From the NCBI RefSeq assembly GCF_017814275.1, contig NZ_JAGIYQ010000009.1, positions 62,001 to 126,000 of the forward strand: DNA of 64,000 bases, given 5' to 3'. This DNA is from Gottfriedia endophytica (GTDB lineage Bacteria; Bacillota; Bacilli; Bacillales; Bacillaceae_G). The notes beneath the pieces are model-generated. The model ran no database searches and was not told where the DNA came from. It was given only the letters and a program-made list of their open reading frames with translations. Numbering within the stretch: position 1 is the stretch's first letter; each line of letters opens with the position of its first letter. Shown in pieces: positions 37,866 through 47,706 of this stretch. The position numbers were made by a program, and so were the translations under genes.

Positions 37866-38318
37866 TTATACATTAGTATTTGTTTCATATGATGGATCAA
37901 GTATATTCTCTAAATCTAGTAAAATTAATAAACGTTTATCAAGTTTGGCAACACCTTTAATATAATCTCGCTCAATTTCACCAACTACTTCAGGTGCTGA
38001 TTCAATTTGTGATTGCTCAACGTCTAATACATCATTTGCAGAATCTACAATGAATCCAACTTCTTTTTCATTAATTGAAACGATAATAATTCTAGTTTGT
38101 TCATTAAAAGGTAATTCTGGAAAATCGAATCGTAACCTTAAGTCAATAATAGGTGTTACAACTCCTCTAAGATTTATAACCCCCTTAACAAATGGTTCCA
38201 CCTTAGGGACACGTGTGATATATTGAATTTTTTCAATTGATTTTACAAATTTAACTGGTATACAATATTCTTCATTATTTAATTCAAAAACGATTACTTT
38301 TTCTTCTTGGGCAATCAT
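37866..38318 (-). CDS. cheW: Chemotaxis coupling protein CheW
   Basis: Scaffold linking chemoreceptors to CheA at the cell poles. It is a single CheW domain of 150 residues with typical segments KVIVFELNNEEYCIPV near 7-22, VKGVINLRGVVTPIIDLR near 44-61 and VGFIVDSANDVLDV near 88-101. The ATG has GTTAGGAGAATAAACG upstream. It lies 18 bases after cheA and 12 before cheC. Confidence 0.96.
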   Translation of the reverse strand: MIAQEEKVIVFELNNEEYCIPVKFVKSIEKIQYITRVPKVEPFVKGVINLRGVVTPIIDLRLRFDFPELPFNEQTRIIIVSINEKEVGFIVDSANDVLDVEQSQIESAPEVVGEIERDYIKGVAKLDKRLLILLDLENILDPSYETNTNV

Positions 38319-38336
38319 CGTTTATTCTCCTAACAG

Positions 38337-40391
38337 TTATTTAATTAAAGCATTACAATCAATGATTAAAGCAACTTGGCCATCACCTAAAATAGTTGCT
38401 CCCGAGATTGCAAAAACATTGGTTAAATAGTTACCAAGCGATTTTAGAACGATTTCTTGTTGGCCAATAAAAGAATCAACTACTAGTCCAGCTAATTTTT
38501 CTCCTTTGCGAACAATTACAATCGAATAACCATCTTCAACTTGTTCATTACTATTTGGAACATTAAATAAGTCATTTAAGAATAAAAGAGGAACAACCTT
38601 ACCTCTAAAATCAATAACCTTTTGATTATGAGCACTTAGAATATCTGATTTTTTCACATAAGCAGTCTCAATTATTGATGATAACGGAATAGCATATTTT
38701 TCATCTTGCAATTCAACTAACATGACAGAAATAATTGATAATGTTAATGGTAATTGGATTGAGAAAGTAGTTCCTCTACCGAGCTCAGAAGTAACCGTTA
38801 CTGATCCTCCTAGAGCCTCGATTTTGCTCTTAACTACGTCTAAACCAACACCTCGGCCAGACACATCTGAAATTTTTTCAGCAGTTGAAAAACCTGATGC
38901 AAAAATTAATTCAAAGATTTGTTGTTCAGTAAGTGAAGATGCAGCTTGTCTTGTAATTACTTTTTTAGAAATCGCTTTTTCTAGAATTTTTTCACTACTA
39001 ATTCCAGCACCATCTTCTTTTACTTCTATAAATACATGGTTCCCACTGTGATAAGCCTTTAATTCTACTGTACCGGTTTCAGATTTCCCTTTTTGCACTC
39101 GGATTTCAGGCTTTTCGATTCCATGATCAAGTGCATTGCGAATTAAATGAACTAACGGATCCCCAATCTCATCGATTACTGTACGATCAAGTTCAGTTTC
39201 CGCACCAATTATTTGTAAATCAATTTTTTTATTTAAATCCTTTGCCAATTGTCTAACCATTCTTGGGAAGCGGTTAAACACTGTATCAATTGGAATCATT
39301 CGCATATTTAATATAATATTTTGTAAATCACTAGACACCCTTGTCATACGTTCAACTGTTTCTTGAAGTTCGCTATGATTTAACTCTCGAGAAAGCTGTT
39401 CTAAACGTCCACGATCGATAACTAATTCTTCAAATAAATTCATTAAGATATCTAATCGTTCGATATTTACTCGAATTGTTTTAGTATTTTGTTGCGTTGT
39501 CTTTGTTTTTGAAGTCTGCTCTTTTGCTTGTGCTTCCTTCTCTGCATTTTCTTTTGACATATCTTCGTTAGCGTTTGTTTCTTCAGTTACTTTTGATTCT
39601 TCATTTGAGTCATTGTGATCTACATTACGCGAGGATATAAGGATATCAAGATCAACATTCGTAAATCCAACATTTTCTATTTCGGAAATATTCAATAACT
39701 TTTGTTTAATTTCCTCGATATTGTTTTGTGTAATATATGTAACGAAAAAGAAGTTATCGAATTGTTCTTCTTCAATTTTCTCTACTGAAGGATTACTTTT
39801 AATAACCTCACCATTTTGTTCTAAAGTTTCAAACACCATATATGATCTTGCAGCTTTTAATAAACAATTTGTTGAAAGTTCAACCTTCAACTCTACTATT
39901 TCATATCCTTGTTCTTTTGACTCCTGTAGCACAGTAATTTCATATTCATCGTATTCTAAATTTGATATAGTTGCTTCAGCTGTTGCAGCTACTTCTTCCT
40001 TAGCTACTACCCCGCCATTTTCAATTTCTGCTAGTAATCTAACAATCTCGTGAACATCTCTTTTACCATCTCCACCTGAACTTATCGAACCAACCATAGC
40101 TTCTAAATCATCAATGGATTGAAAAACGACATCAAGTAAATTTGAGTTAACTTTAATTTTATTGTTTCGAATACCATCAAGAACATTTTCCATTCTATGA
40201 GTTAATTTAGCTAAATCTTCATAGCCCATTGTTGCAGACATACCTTTTAATGTATGGGCACTTCTAAATATTTCATTAACAATTGAAAGGTTAGTAGGAT
40301 CTTTTTCAAGTTCTAATAAATTCTCATTAATACTTTGCAAATGTTCTCTACTTTCATCAAGAAATATATCTAAGTATTGATTCATTTCCAT
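38337..40391 (-). CDS. cheA: Chemotaxis histidine kinase CheA
   Basis: Receptor-controlled kinase that phosphorylates CheY and CheB. The P1 Hpt domain has phospho-His 46 in RSAHTLKGMS. A P2-like region and an acidic/Glu-Lys linker (about 255-300) follow, then the P3 dimerisation helices (about 305-365). The P4 ATPase has HLIRNALDHGIE near 404-415, DGAGIS near 449 and GRGVGLDVV near 500. The P5 CheW-like regulatory domain (about 545-680) ends the protein. It is 684 residues long. The start ATG follows AGGGGAG. It lies between cheB and cheW. Confidence 0.97.
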   Translation of the reverse strand: MEMNQYLDIFLDESREHLQSINENLLELEKDPTNLSIVNEIFRSAHTLKGMSATMGYEDLAKLTHRMENVLDGIRNNKIKVNSNLLDVVFQSIDDLEAMVGSISSGGDGKRDVHEIVRLLAEIENGGVVAKEEVAATAEATISNLEYDEYEITVLQESKEQGYEIVELKVELSTNCLLKAARSYMVFETLEQNGEVIKSNPSVEKIEEEQFDNFFFVTYITQNNIEEIKQKLLNISEIENVGFTNVDLDILISSRNVDHNDSNEESKVTEETNANEDMSKENAEKEAQAKEQTSKTKTTQQNTKTIRVNIERLDILMNLFEELVIDRGRLEQLSRELNHSELQETVERMTRVSSDLQNIILNMRMIPIDTVFNRFPRMVRQLAKDLNKKIDLQIIGAETELDRTVIDEIGDPLVHLIRNALDHGIEKPEIRVQKGKSETGTVELKAYHSGNHVFIEVKEDGAGISSEKILEKAISKKVITRQAASSLTEQQIFELIFASGFSTAEKISDVSGRGVGLDVVKSKIEALGGSVTVTSELGRGTTFSIQLPLTLSIISVMLVELQDEKYAIPLSSIIETAYVKKSDILSAHNQKVIDFRGKVVPLLFLNDLFNVPNSNEQVEDGYSIVIVRKGEKLAGLVVDSFIGQQEIVLKSLGNYLTNVFAISGATILGDGQVALIIDCNALIK

Positions 40392-40406
40392 ATATGTACT
40401 CCCCTA

Positions 40407-41462
40407 TTAATTGGAATGTTTTATTATGGTATCTGCTATATTCTGGATAGTTACTATTTCATCGACTAATTTTGTTGCAATTGCCGCTTTTGGCATCCCA
40501 AAGACTACAGATGTTTCTTCAGACTCAGCAATGGCGATCGAACTTAATTTTTCTTTTATTTTTATTAATCCTTTTGAACCATCTGAACCCATTCCTGTTA
40601 AAATGACTGATATAACATGATATCCAGTAAGATTACTAACTGATTCAAACAGTACATCAACGGAAGGACGATGCCCACTTATTTGAGGTTCCTTATTTAA
40701 TTCAATAAATAATTCGTTATTTCTTTGATTAACTACCATGTGATATCCACCTGGAGCAATATACGCTGTCGATTGTTCAACTTTTTCACCATGTTCTGCT
40801 TCTTTCACATGTATATTAGAAAGTTTATCTAAACGATTTGCTAGCGAATTTGTAAACCCACTCGGCATATGTTGCACAATAAATATAGGTTTTTTAAATC
40901 TTTCAGGTAATTTTGAAAGGACTTCTTGAAGTGCTTTAGGTCCTCCTGTTGAAGTTCCTAAGCAAACGATTTGCGAAGCTCTTTCATGTAAATTTTCTTT
41001 CCTATTATTTTCAAATGATGAAAATTGCTTTATAGGTTGATGATTTACAAGGTTTTTTACATTTACATTTACTGCCATTTTTACTTTCTTAATTAACTCA
41101 TCCTGAACTAGGTCTATATCAAGTGAAATAGAACCTGAAGGCTTTTGAACAAAGTCCACTGCCCCATTTTCCATTGCCAAAATCGTGCTAGATGCTCCTT
41201 CTTTTGTAAGACTAGACAACATGACAACAGGGACAGGAGATTCTTTCATAATTATCTTTAATGCCTCTAATCCGTTTAGTTTAGGCATTTCAATATCAAG
41301 CGTTACAACATCTGGTTTGAGTTGTTTAACTTTTTCTACTGCTTCCATACCATTCTTTGCTGTTGCAATAACTTCAATTTGATCATCTGAAGATATCATA
41401 GATGAAATTACTTTCCTCATGAATGCTGAATCATCTACAATTAGTACATTTATTTTGCTCAA
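40407..41462 (-). CDS. cheB: Chemotaxis response regulator methylesterase CheB
   Basis: Removes methyl groups from chemoreceptor glutamates. The N-terminal receiver domain has its phospho-acceptor in VTLDIEMP near 53-60. The C-terminal esterase has the nucleophile in CLGTSTGGPKAL near 165-176, HMPSGFT near 197-203 and MGSDGSKGL near 290. I favour the TTG at 41462 (351 residues), eight bases after AAGGTAG; a GTG three codons earlier is also open. It lies between flhG and cheA, as in B. subtilis. Confidence 0.94.
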   Translation of the reverse strand: MSKINVLIVDDSAFMRKVISSMISSDDQIEVIATAKNGMEAVEKVKQLKPDVVTLDIEMPKLNGLEALKIIMKESPVPVVMLSSLTKEGASSTILAMENGAVDFVQKPSGSISLDIDLVQDELIKKVKMAVNVNVKNLVNHQPIKQFSSFENNRKENLHERASQIVCLGTSTGGPKALQEVLSKLPERFKKPIFIVQHMPSGFTNSLANRLDKLSNIHVKEAEHGEKVEQSTAYIAPGGYHMVVNQRNNELFIELNKEPQISGHRPSVDVLFESVSNLTGYHVISVILTGMGSDGSKGLIKIKEKLSSIAIAESEETSVVFGMPKAAIATKLVDEIVTIQNIADTIIKHSN

Positions 41463-41470
41463 GAATATCA

Positions 41471-42328
41471 CTACCTTTTTAAAAATAAAGATTTAACACG
41501 ATGTATAAAGGAAAAAGACACTTCTTTTACTTGTTGCTCATTAACGTACTTTCTTGCAATATCATCAATATTTTTTGATGCTTGACTAGTAGAAGAAAAT
41601 AATATAAATGGAGATTGTGCAATAACAGCTTTTCTCACAACTGCATCATCAGCTATTAATCCCAAGAAATGAATATCAACATTCATAAAGTGCTTAATAG
41701 CCTGTTTCAACCTAGAAGCAACTGAAGTTCCTTCAGCTCTAGAACTAGAACGATTAACAATTATTGAAATATCTGATTCATTTCCATCTACGATTAAATG
41801 TTTGATCATTGCATATCCATCTGTAATTGCTGTCGGTTCTGGAGTTGTGATAACAATTATTTCATGCATCGCTCGAAGTAATTTTAATGTTTGATCACTC
41901 ACCCCTGCACCCATATCAAATAGAATAATGTCAAAATCTACCGTAGCTTCTTCTAGCTGTGATAAAAGTAATCCTAATTTTCCCTCATCCAAAGAAAAAA
42001 TAGATGAAAAAGCCGAACCTCCAGAAATATAATGTAGATTTTCAGGTCCTATGTTCATAATATCACGAATTGTCATTTTTTTACTAAAAATGTCAATAAT
42101 TGATAAATTAGTCACAGAACCTAATAAAACATCAATATTTCCCATACCTATATCTAAATCAATTAGAAGAACCTTTTTTCCCCTTTTACAGAGAGAAATG
42201 GCAAAATTCAAACTAAAATTTGATTTTCCTACTCCACCTTTTCCACTTACCACCGCTATAGCTTTGCTTGAAATTCTATGACTGCTATTTCTTAATTGTT
42301 CTCTTAATCTAGCTGCTTGATCATTCAT
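41471..42328 (-). CDS. flhG: MinD-like flagellar number/placement ATPase FlhG
   Basis: ParA/MinD-family ATPase (ylxH) that works with FlhF in placing flagella and assembling the C-ring. The N-terminal activator region has DQAARLREQLR, the part that in homologues stimulates FlhF GTPase. The deviant Walker A is SGKGGVGKSNFSLNFA near 28-43. DLDIGMGNIDVLLG follows near 58-71 and FDMGAGVSD near 139. It is 285 residues long. It overlaps the flhF stop by eight bases and has AAAGGAAGTAGC as ribosome site. Confidence 0.94.
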   Translation of the reverse strand: MNDQAARLREQLRNSSHRISSKAIAVVSGKGGVGKSNFSLNFAISLCKRGKKVLLIDLDIGMGNIDVLLGSVTNLSIIDIFSKKMTIRDIMNIGPENLHYISGGSAFSSIFSLDEGKLGLLLSQLEEATVDFDIILFDMGAGVSDQTLKLLRAMHEIIVITTPEPTAITDGYAMIKHLIVDGNESDISIIVNRSSSRAEGTSVASRLKQAIKHFMNVDIHFLGLIADDAVVRKAVIAQSPFILFSSTSQASKNIDDIARKYVNEQQVKEVSFSFIHRVKSLFLKR

Positions 42329-43511
42329 AAGCTACTTCCTTTGATAAAATTGAATAGATTTTTGATGGACTACCTTCAACAATATCATCTGGGACGTTTT
42401 GGCCATTTGTTAAATAAGCAACACCTATTTGCTTTTCAACAATAAAATTCAAGATTGAACCATATGACTCAGTCTCATCAATTTTAGAAAATACAACTTT
42501 TTTAATTGGAATTGAATGAAATTGATCAAAAATTTTTCTCATATCTTTATATTTAGAAGTCACAGCTAAAACTAAATAAGTTTCAAGTTCACTAAAATCG
42601 ATTATTTTCTTAAGTTCCTCAACATATATTGCATCTCTAAAGTTTCGCCCCGAGGTATCAATCAAAACTAAATCATAATTTAAAAACTTTTCCTTTGCAG
42701 CTTTAAAATCTTCAAGATTATAGCAAACTTCTATAGGAACATTTAAGATTGTTGCATACGTTTTTAATTGGTCAATTGCAGCAATTCGATATGTGTCAGT
42801 TGTAATAAACGCAACTTTTTTACGATATTTTAATACTGCTTCAGCACCTATTTTTGCAAGAGTTGTAGTCTTCCCTACTCCAGTTGGTCCAACTACATTT
42901 ACGTATTTTATTTCATCGTGTCTATGACCGAAATCAAAATTCGATATTAAATCAAGAATTAAATCTTTCATCCAACTATGTATTTGTTCATCAGATACTT
43001 GATTCGATTGAAGAGCCATTCTAGGCCTTATTTCATTTACGATTTTTTCGATTATACTCGGCAATACATCTTGCTCAAATAGATCGTCTTTTATGTTCTC
43101 TAATTGAGGAGGTAAAATTTCTTCACCATTTTGTTGTTTTTGAAGGGTTGTCAACATAGACTTCAATTCCTTCATTTCACCAATTAGATGAGATTGATCG
43201 TTCTGATTTTTTTGATTCATGTCATTTTGCGGTTTATTAATTGGCGCTTCAAATGAAAATGGTACAAATTCATTTGGATTGTTTACTTCAACTGTTTTTT
43301 GAATTGGTTTTAATGTTTTTGATTGTTTAATAGTATTTGGTGACTGGTCTAAAGCAGCAATTACCTCGAATTTCTTCTTTGTAAAGAATCCGAAAACTCC
43401 ACCATCCCTAACAACTCGAGAGTTAAGAATGACCGCATCTTGACCGAGTTCCTCAGAAACTTTTTTCATTGCTTCAGCCATTGTTGGTGCAATAATTTTT
43501 TTTACTTTCAT
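42321..43511 (-). CDS. flhF: SRP-like flagellar GTPase FlhF
   Basis: SRP-type GTPase that helps determine flagellar position. The basic N-terminal B domain (MKVKKIIAPTMAEAMKKV) and a flexible middle of about 80 residues precede the NG domain. G motifs are GPTGVGKTTTLAKIG near 205-219, DTYRIAAIDQLKTYA near 233-247, DTSGRN near 286 and SKID near 344. It is 396 residues long. Its ATG overlaps the flhA stop (ATGA), with GTGAGGGTAGA as ribosome site, so flhA, flhF and flhG are translationally linked. Confidence 0.95.
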   Translation of the reverse strand: MKVKKIIAPTMAEAMKKVSEELGQDAVILNSRVVRDGGVFGFFTKKKFEVIAALDQSPNTIKQSKTLKPIQKTVEVNNPNEFVPFSFEAPINKPQNDMNQKNQNDQSHLIGEMKELKSMLTTLQKQQNGEEILPPQLENIKDDLFEQDVLPSIIEKIVNEIRPRMALQSNQVSDEQIHSWMKDLILDLISNFDFGHRHDEIKYVNVVGPTGVGKTTTLAKIGAEAVLKYRKKVAFITTDTYRIAAIDQLKTYATILNVPIEVCYNLEDFKAAKEKFLNYDLVLIDTSGRNFRDAIYVEELKKIIDFSELETYLVLAVTSKYKDMRKIFDQFHSIPIKKVVFSKIDETESYGSILNFIVEKQIGVAYLTNGQNVPDDIVEGSPSKIYSILSKEVAYE

Positions 43512-45544
43512 TCTACCCTCACGACTCCTACACTTTGAACTTCAAGCTCTGCGTCTAATTCATTATATGAAAGGACAGGTAATGATGGCATATACCTTTC
43601 AATCAACTGTTTAACATACATCCTTACAGTTGGAGAACAAAGAATGATCGGTTGCTGTTGTTGCATCGTCATTTCTTCGACCTCTTTATTAACTGCTTGG
43701 ATAAATTGCCCGGACATAGTTGGATCCATTGATAAATAGTTTCCATGTTCAGTTTGTGAAACAGAATCTGCAATTAATTTTTCAGCTTGTCCTGAAAGTG
43801 TAATCACTTTGAGTGAATCTCCATTTTGACTATATTGACTCGTAATTTGCCTTGCAAGTGCCTGACGAACATATTCTGTTAAGACATCAGGATCCGTTGT
43901 ATATCTACCATAATCAGCTAAAGCTTCAAAAATTACTGGAAGGTTGCGAATCGAAACCTTTTCTTTTAATAACTTACCAAGAACTTTTTGAATATCCCCA
44001 ATAGACAGTGGATTTGGTGTTACTTCCTCTACCAATATTGCATAATTTTCTTTTAAGTGATCTATTAGATTCTTAGTTTCTTGTCTTCCTAATAATTCAT
44101 GAGCGTAGTTTTTAATGATTTCTGTAATATGAGTTGAAACAACTGATGGAGGATCCACCACTGTGTAATTAAACATTTCTGCTCTTTCTCTCATTTCCTC
44201 AGAAATCCATTTTGCTGGCAATCCAAATGAAGGTTCAAACGTATCAATTCCTTCAATTGACGGCTCATCATATCCAGGACTAAGTGCTAAATAGTGGTCA
44301 AGTAGAAGCTCCCCTTTAGCCACTTCATTCCCTTTAATTTTCAACACATATTCATTCGGTTGAAGTTGGATATTATCGCGAATACGTACAACTGGGATCA
44401 CTAGCCCTAATTCGATTGCTAGTTGACGCCTAATCATAACAATTCTGTCTAATAGGTCTCCACCTTGATTTGTATCTGCTAATGGTATCAGACCATAACC
44501 AAATTCAAACTCAATTGGATCAACTTGAAGTAACTTCACAACACTTTCTGGCGTTTTCAAATCATTCGTTACGACTTCCTCTTGTTGCTCTTCAATTAAG
44601 GATTCATCAACTTTAGGTTTTCGAGATAATTGATATCCACCAACTGCTAGTAAAATCCCAACAGGCATCGTTACAAGATTACTTATAGGCGTGAATAAAC
44701 CTAATAGAGTGATAGCTCCTGCAGCAATATATAGTAAAGTAGGATAAGAGAACAATTGAGCTGTTAATTCAGACGCTAAATTATCCTCAGAACCAGAACG
44801 CGTTACCATAATACCTGTTGCAGTTGAAATTAAAAGTGCAGGAATTTGGCTTACTATTCCATCCCCAACTGTTAAAACAGTAAATTGCTTGGCAGCTTCT
44901 GAAAAACTTAGGCCTTGCTGCAGGACACCAACAATGATCCCAACTATAATATTTATGATAACTATGATAATGGTTGCAATTGCATCCCCTTTAACGAATT
45001 TACTCGCCCCATCCATCGAACCATAAAAATCAGCCTCACGAGATACTTTTGAACGTCTTTCTCTAGCTTGTGCCTCCGTAATCATTCCAGCATTTAAATC
45101 TGCATCGATACTCATTTGTTTACCAGGCATCGCATCCAGTGTAAAACGAGCTGCTACTTCAGATACACGCTCTGCCCCTTTTGTAATAACCATAAACTGA
45201 ATAATGATTAAGATTAAAAACACAACAAATCCAACGATGGCATTTCCACCAATAACGAAAGAACCAAATGTTTCTACTACGTTACCAGCGTGTCCTGTTG
45301 TTAAAATTGCTCTAGTTGTTGAAACGTTTAATCCTATTCGAAATAACGTAAGTAATAATAAAAGAGAAGGAAACACTGAGAACTCAAGTGGCTCTTTCAT
45401 ATTCATAGAAAGTAATAAAACAAGTAATGCGAACGACATGTTCACCATTATTAGTAAACTAATTAACGTTGTCGGTAATGGAATAACTAACATAACGACA
45501 ATAAAAATAACGCAAATTAGCACTGTTAAATTTCTTGCTGACAT
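43508..45544 (-). CDS. flhA: Flagellar type III export gate protein FlhA
   Basis: Export-gate protein forming the cytosolic docking ring for substrate-chaperone complexes. The first ~310 residues hold about eight membrane helices with the conserved FHIPEP-type loop ERVSEVAARFTLDAMPGKQM near 124-143. The C-terminal cytosolic domain (about 345-678) includes the VVDPPSVVSTHITEIIK segment near 463-479. It is 678 residues long, normal. The ATG follows TTAAGGGGAGAAC. It is 14 bases after flhB. Confidence 0.96.
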   Translation of the reverse strand: MSARNLTVLICVIFIVVMLVIPLPTTLISLLIMVNMSFALLVLLLSMNMKEPLEFSVFPSLLLLLTLFRIGLNVSTTRAILTTGHAGNVVETFGSFVIGGNAIVGFVVFLILIIIQFMVITKGAERVSEVAARFTLDAMPGKQMSIDADLNAGMITEAQARERRSKVSREADFYGSMDGASKFVKGDAIATIIIVIINIIVGIIVGVLQQGLSFSEAAKQFTVLTVGDGIVSQIPALLISTATGIMVTRSGSEDNLASELTAQLFSYPTLLYIAAGAITLLGLFTPISNLVTMPVGILLAVGGYQLSRKPKVDESLIEEQQEEVVTNDLKTPESVVKLLQVDPIEFEFGYGLIPLADTNQGGDLLDRIVMIRRQLAIELGLVIPVVRIRDNIQLQPNEYVLKIKGNEVAKGELLLDHYLALSPGYDEPSIEGIDTFEPSFGLPAKWISEEMRERAEMFNYTVVDPPSVVSTHITEIIKNYAHELLGRQETKNLIDHLKENYAILVEEVTPNPLSIGDIQKVLGKLLKEKVSIRNLPVIFEALADYGRYTTDPDVLTEYVRQALARQITSQYSQNGDSLKVITLSGQAEKLIADSVSQTEHGNYLSMDPTMSGQFIQAVNKEVEEMTMQQQQPIILCSPTVRMYVKQLIERYMPSLPVLSYNELDAELEVQSVGVVRVE

Positions 45545-45558
45545 TCAGAGTTCTCCCC

Positions 45559-46641
45559 TTAAATTTTTCTTTTTAACTTATACACATAAGCTAAAATTTC
45601 AGCTACAACTTTAAAAAACTCTTCTGGAACTTCATCACCAATATCTGCTTGTGCATAAAGAGCTCTTGCTAAAGGTCTATTTTCAATTGTTGTAACATCA
45701 TTTTTTTTAGCAATTTCTTTTATTTTTAATGCCATATGGTCAACTCCCTTTGCAACTACAAAAGGAGCATCTCTTTTTTTTTCATCATACTTTAATGCAA
45801 TTGCATAGTGAGTTGGGTTAGTAATGACAACATCTGCAGTTGGAATTTCCTGCATCATCCTTCTCATAGCAATTTCTCTTTGTTTTTGTTTTATTTTTGA
45901 TTTTATTAGAGGATCACCCTCTGATTTTTTATACTCATCTTTTATATCTTGTTTGGACATTCGTATACTTTTCTCAAAATCGAATCGTTGGTAAAAAAAA
46001 TCCAATGCAGCCAATACGAGAAGGGAAATCGCTGCATATAACCCACTTTTTACTGCTAACGAATAAATTGTATTAGCAACATTATCAATACTCATATAAG
46101 GCAAATTAAGAATGGATTGTTTACTTTGCCAAATTACCGTAAAGGTAACTGTTCCTATAATCGTTATTTTTAATAGGGATTTAACTAATTCAACTATTCC
46201 TCGTAATGAATAAATTCGTTTAAAGCCTTGTAATGGATTAATTCGATCAAATTTTACATTAATTGCCTCAGATGAAACGTTAAAACCAACTTGAAATATA
46301 TTTGCTACAATTGCGGCGATAAAAGCAACGCCTAAAAAAGGACCAATCAATATAAGAATTTGCATGTATGTATGAGAAAAAAGAGATTGTACATTTGTCT
46401 GTGTCAAATCCTCCAACAAGTAATGCTGTAAATATTCTTTTAGGACATGCTGAAATTGGTCAAAAAGAAACTGACGACCAAATAGTAAAAAGAGAAACAT
46501 CGAAAGTAAAATCACAGCTGTATTAATCTCTACGCTTTTAGCTACCTGACCTTTTTTCTTCGTTTCTTCCCTCTTTTTGGGGGTTGCTTTTTCAGTTCGT
46601 TCCCCTGCGAAAGTTTGAAGATTTAACTTAATGTACGCCAT
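45559..46641 (-). CDS. flhB: Flagellar export switch protein FlhB
   Basis: Export component that switches substrate class from hook to filament. The N-terminal part has four membrane helices. The C-terminal cytosolic domain carries the self-cleaving motif ITNPTHYAIALKYD near 272-285. The N-terminus GERTEKATPKKREETKKKGQVA is typical. It is 360 residues long. The ATG has TTGGAGGGATG upstream. It overlaps the end of fliR by 14 bases. Confidence 0.96.
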   Translation of the reverse strand: MAYIKLNLQTFAGERTEKATPKKREETKKKGQVAKSVEINTAVILLSMFLFLLFGRQFLFDQFQHVLKEYLQHYLLEDLTQTNVQSLFSHTYMQILILIGPFLGVAFIAAIVANIFQVGFNVSSEAINVKFDRINPLQGFKRIYSLRGIVELVKSLLKITIIGTVTFTVIWQSKQSILNLPYMSIDNVANTIYSLAVKSGLYAAISLLVLAALDFFYQRFDFEKSIRMSKQDIKDEYKKSEGDPLIKSKIKQKQREIAMRRMMQEIPTADVVITNPTHYAIALKYDEKKRDAPFVVAKGVDHMALKIKEIAKKNDVTTIENRPLARALYAQADIGDEVPEEFFKVVAEILAYVYKLKRKI

Positions 46642-47425
46642 TTTTCATCCCTCCAATTAGTTGGATGATTGAATTTGTCGATTGAGTAATTAATTCAAAC
46701 ATATGTTGAACTAGTACGATGAAGGTTGGCATACCAATTATCAATAACCCAAATGCAACTAATACCTTTAAAGGCATACCCACAACAAAAATGTTTAACT
46801 GTGGCACAATACGGGTTAAAATCCCTAGTGCAACATCGACTAAAAACAAAGATGCTACTACAGGTAATGCCATTTGAAAAGCAATTACAAACATAGACAT
46901 AAAAATTTGAATAATATGGGCAATAAATGCTTCTTGTCCAAAATGCAATCCTGTTGAAAAAATAGGAATAACTTTAAAACTATTTAATATTCCCTGCAGT
47001 AAAAGATAGTGTGCATTGACCGATAATAAAAATAGAATGGTAATCACATTGAAAAACTGTCCCATAAGCGGTGATTGTACCCCAGTCTGTGGGTCAAATA
47101 TAGTGGCCATTGAGAACCCTGTCGAAAAGTCTATTAATCCTCCAGCCACTTGAATTGCACTCATCACAATTGATGCTATGATTCCTAACGACAATCCAAC
47201 AATCACTTCTTTTATCAATAAGAAAATAAAATTATCCACTGCTCCTAAAGGACCTTGATTTACCATAAAAAAGACTATGTAGCTTACAAAAAAAGAAAAA
47301 CCAATTTTATGCATTGTTGGAATTGATCGATTTGAAAAAACAGGTGCAGTTACAAAAAATGCCGTTATTCGAACAAAGATCAATAGAAATGCTGGTATGC
47401 TTTGAAGTATAGTATTCATTGTCAT
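46628..47425 (-). CDS. fliR: Flagellar export gate protein FliR
   Basis: Membrane protein of the FliPQR export pore. About six hydrophobic helices span 265 residues, with FFVTAPVFSNRSIP near 24-37, GLIDFSTGFSMATIFDPQTG near 95-114 and GMPLKVLVAFGLL near 218. The first ATG overlaps the fliQ stop by one base (TAATG); a second ATG two codons later fits the AGGG ribosome site and homologue N-termini better. It is followed by an overlapping flhB. Confidence 0.95.
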   Translation of the reverse strand: MTMNTILQSIPAFLLIFVRITAFFVTAPVFSNRSIPTMHKIGFSFFVSYIVFFMVNQGPLGAVDNFIFLLIKEVIVGLSLGIIASIVMSAIQVAGGLIDFSTGFSMATIFDPQTGVQSPLMGQFFNVITILFLLSVNAHYLLLQGILNSFKVIPIFSTGLHFGQEAFIAHIIQIFMSMFVIAFQMALPVVASLFLVDVALGILTRIVPQLNIFVVGMPLKVLVAFGLLIIGMPTFIVLVQHMFELITQSTNSIIQLIGGMKNGVH

Positions 47426-47694
47426 TACCCTATAAACTGATTTAAATTACTAAAAATTTGGTAAGTGAACTCAACGATTTTTGTCAGCATCCAAGGACCA
47501 AAAAATATTAAAGCAACTAAAACTGCTACAATTTTAGGTATAAATGCCAATGTTTGTTCTTGAATTTGTGTCGTAGCTTGAAAAATACTTACTACAAGTC
47601 CAACAACCAAGGCAATAATAAGTAAAGGCCCACTGACAACAAATAATGTATAAATGGCTTTTTGTGCTAATGAAATAATAAATTCTTGACTCAT
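47425..47694 (-). CDS. fliQ: Flagellar export gate protein FliQ
   Basis: Two-helix membrane subunit of the export gate (89 residues), present in several copies per pore in the family. The helical hairpin is at about 12-38 and 48-75, with SIFQATTQIQEQTLAFIPKI between. The ATG follows AAGAGGTGAACTG. It lies between fliP and fliR with minimal spacing. Confidence 0.96.
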   Translation of the reverse strand: MSQEFIISLAQKAIYTLFVVSGPLLIIALVVGLVVSIFQATTQIQEQTLAFIPKIVAVLVALIFFGPWMLTKIVEFTYQIFSNLNQFIG

Positions 47695-47706
47695 TCAGTT
47701 CACCTC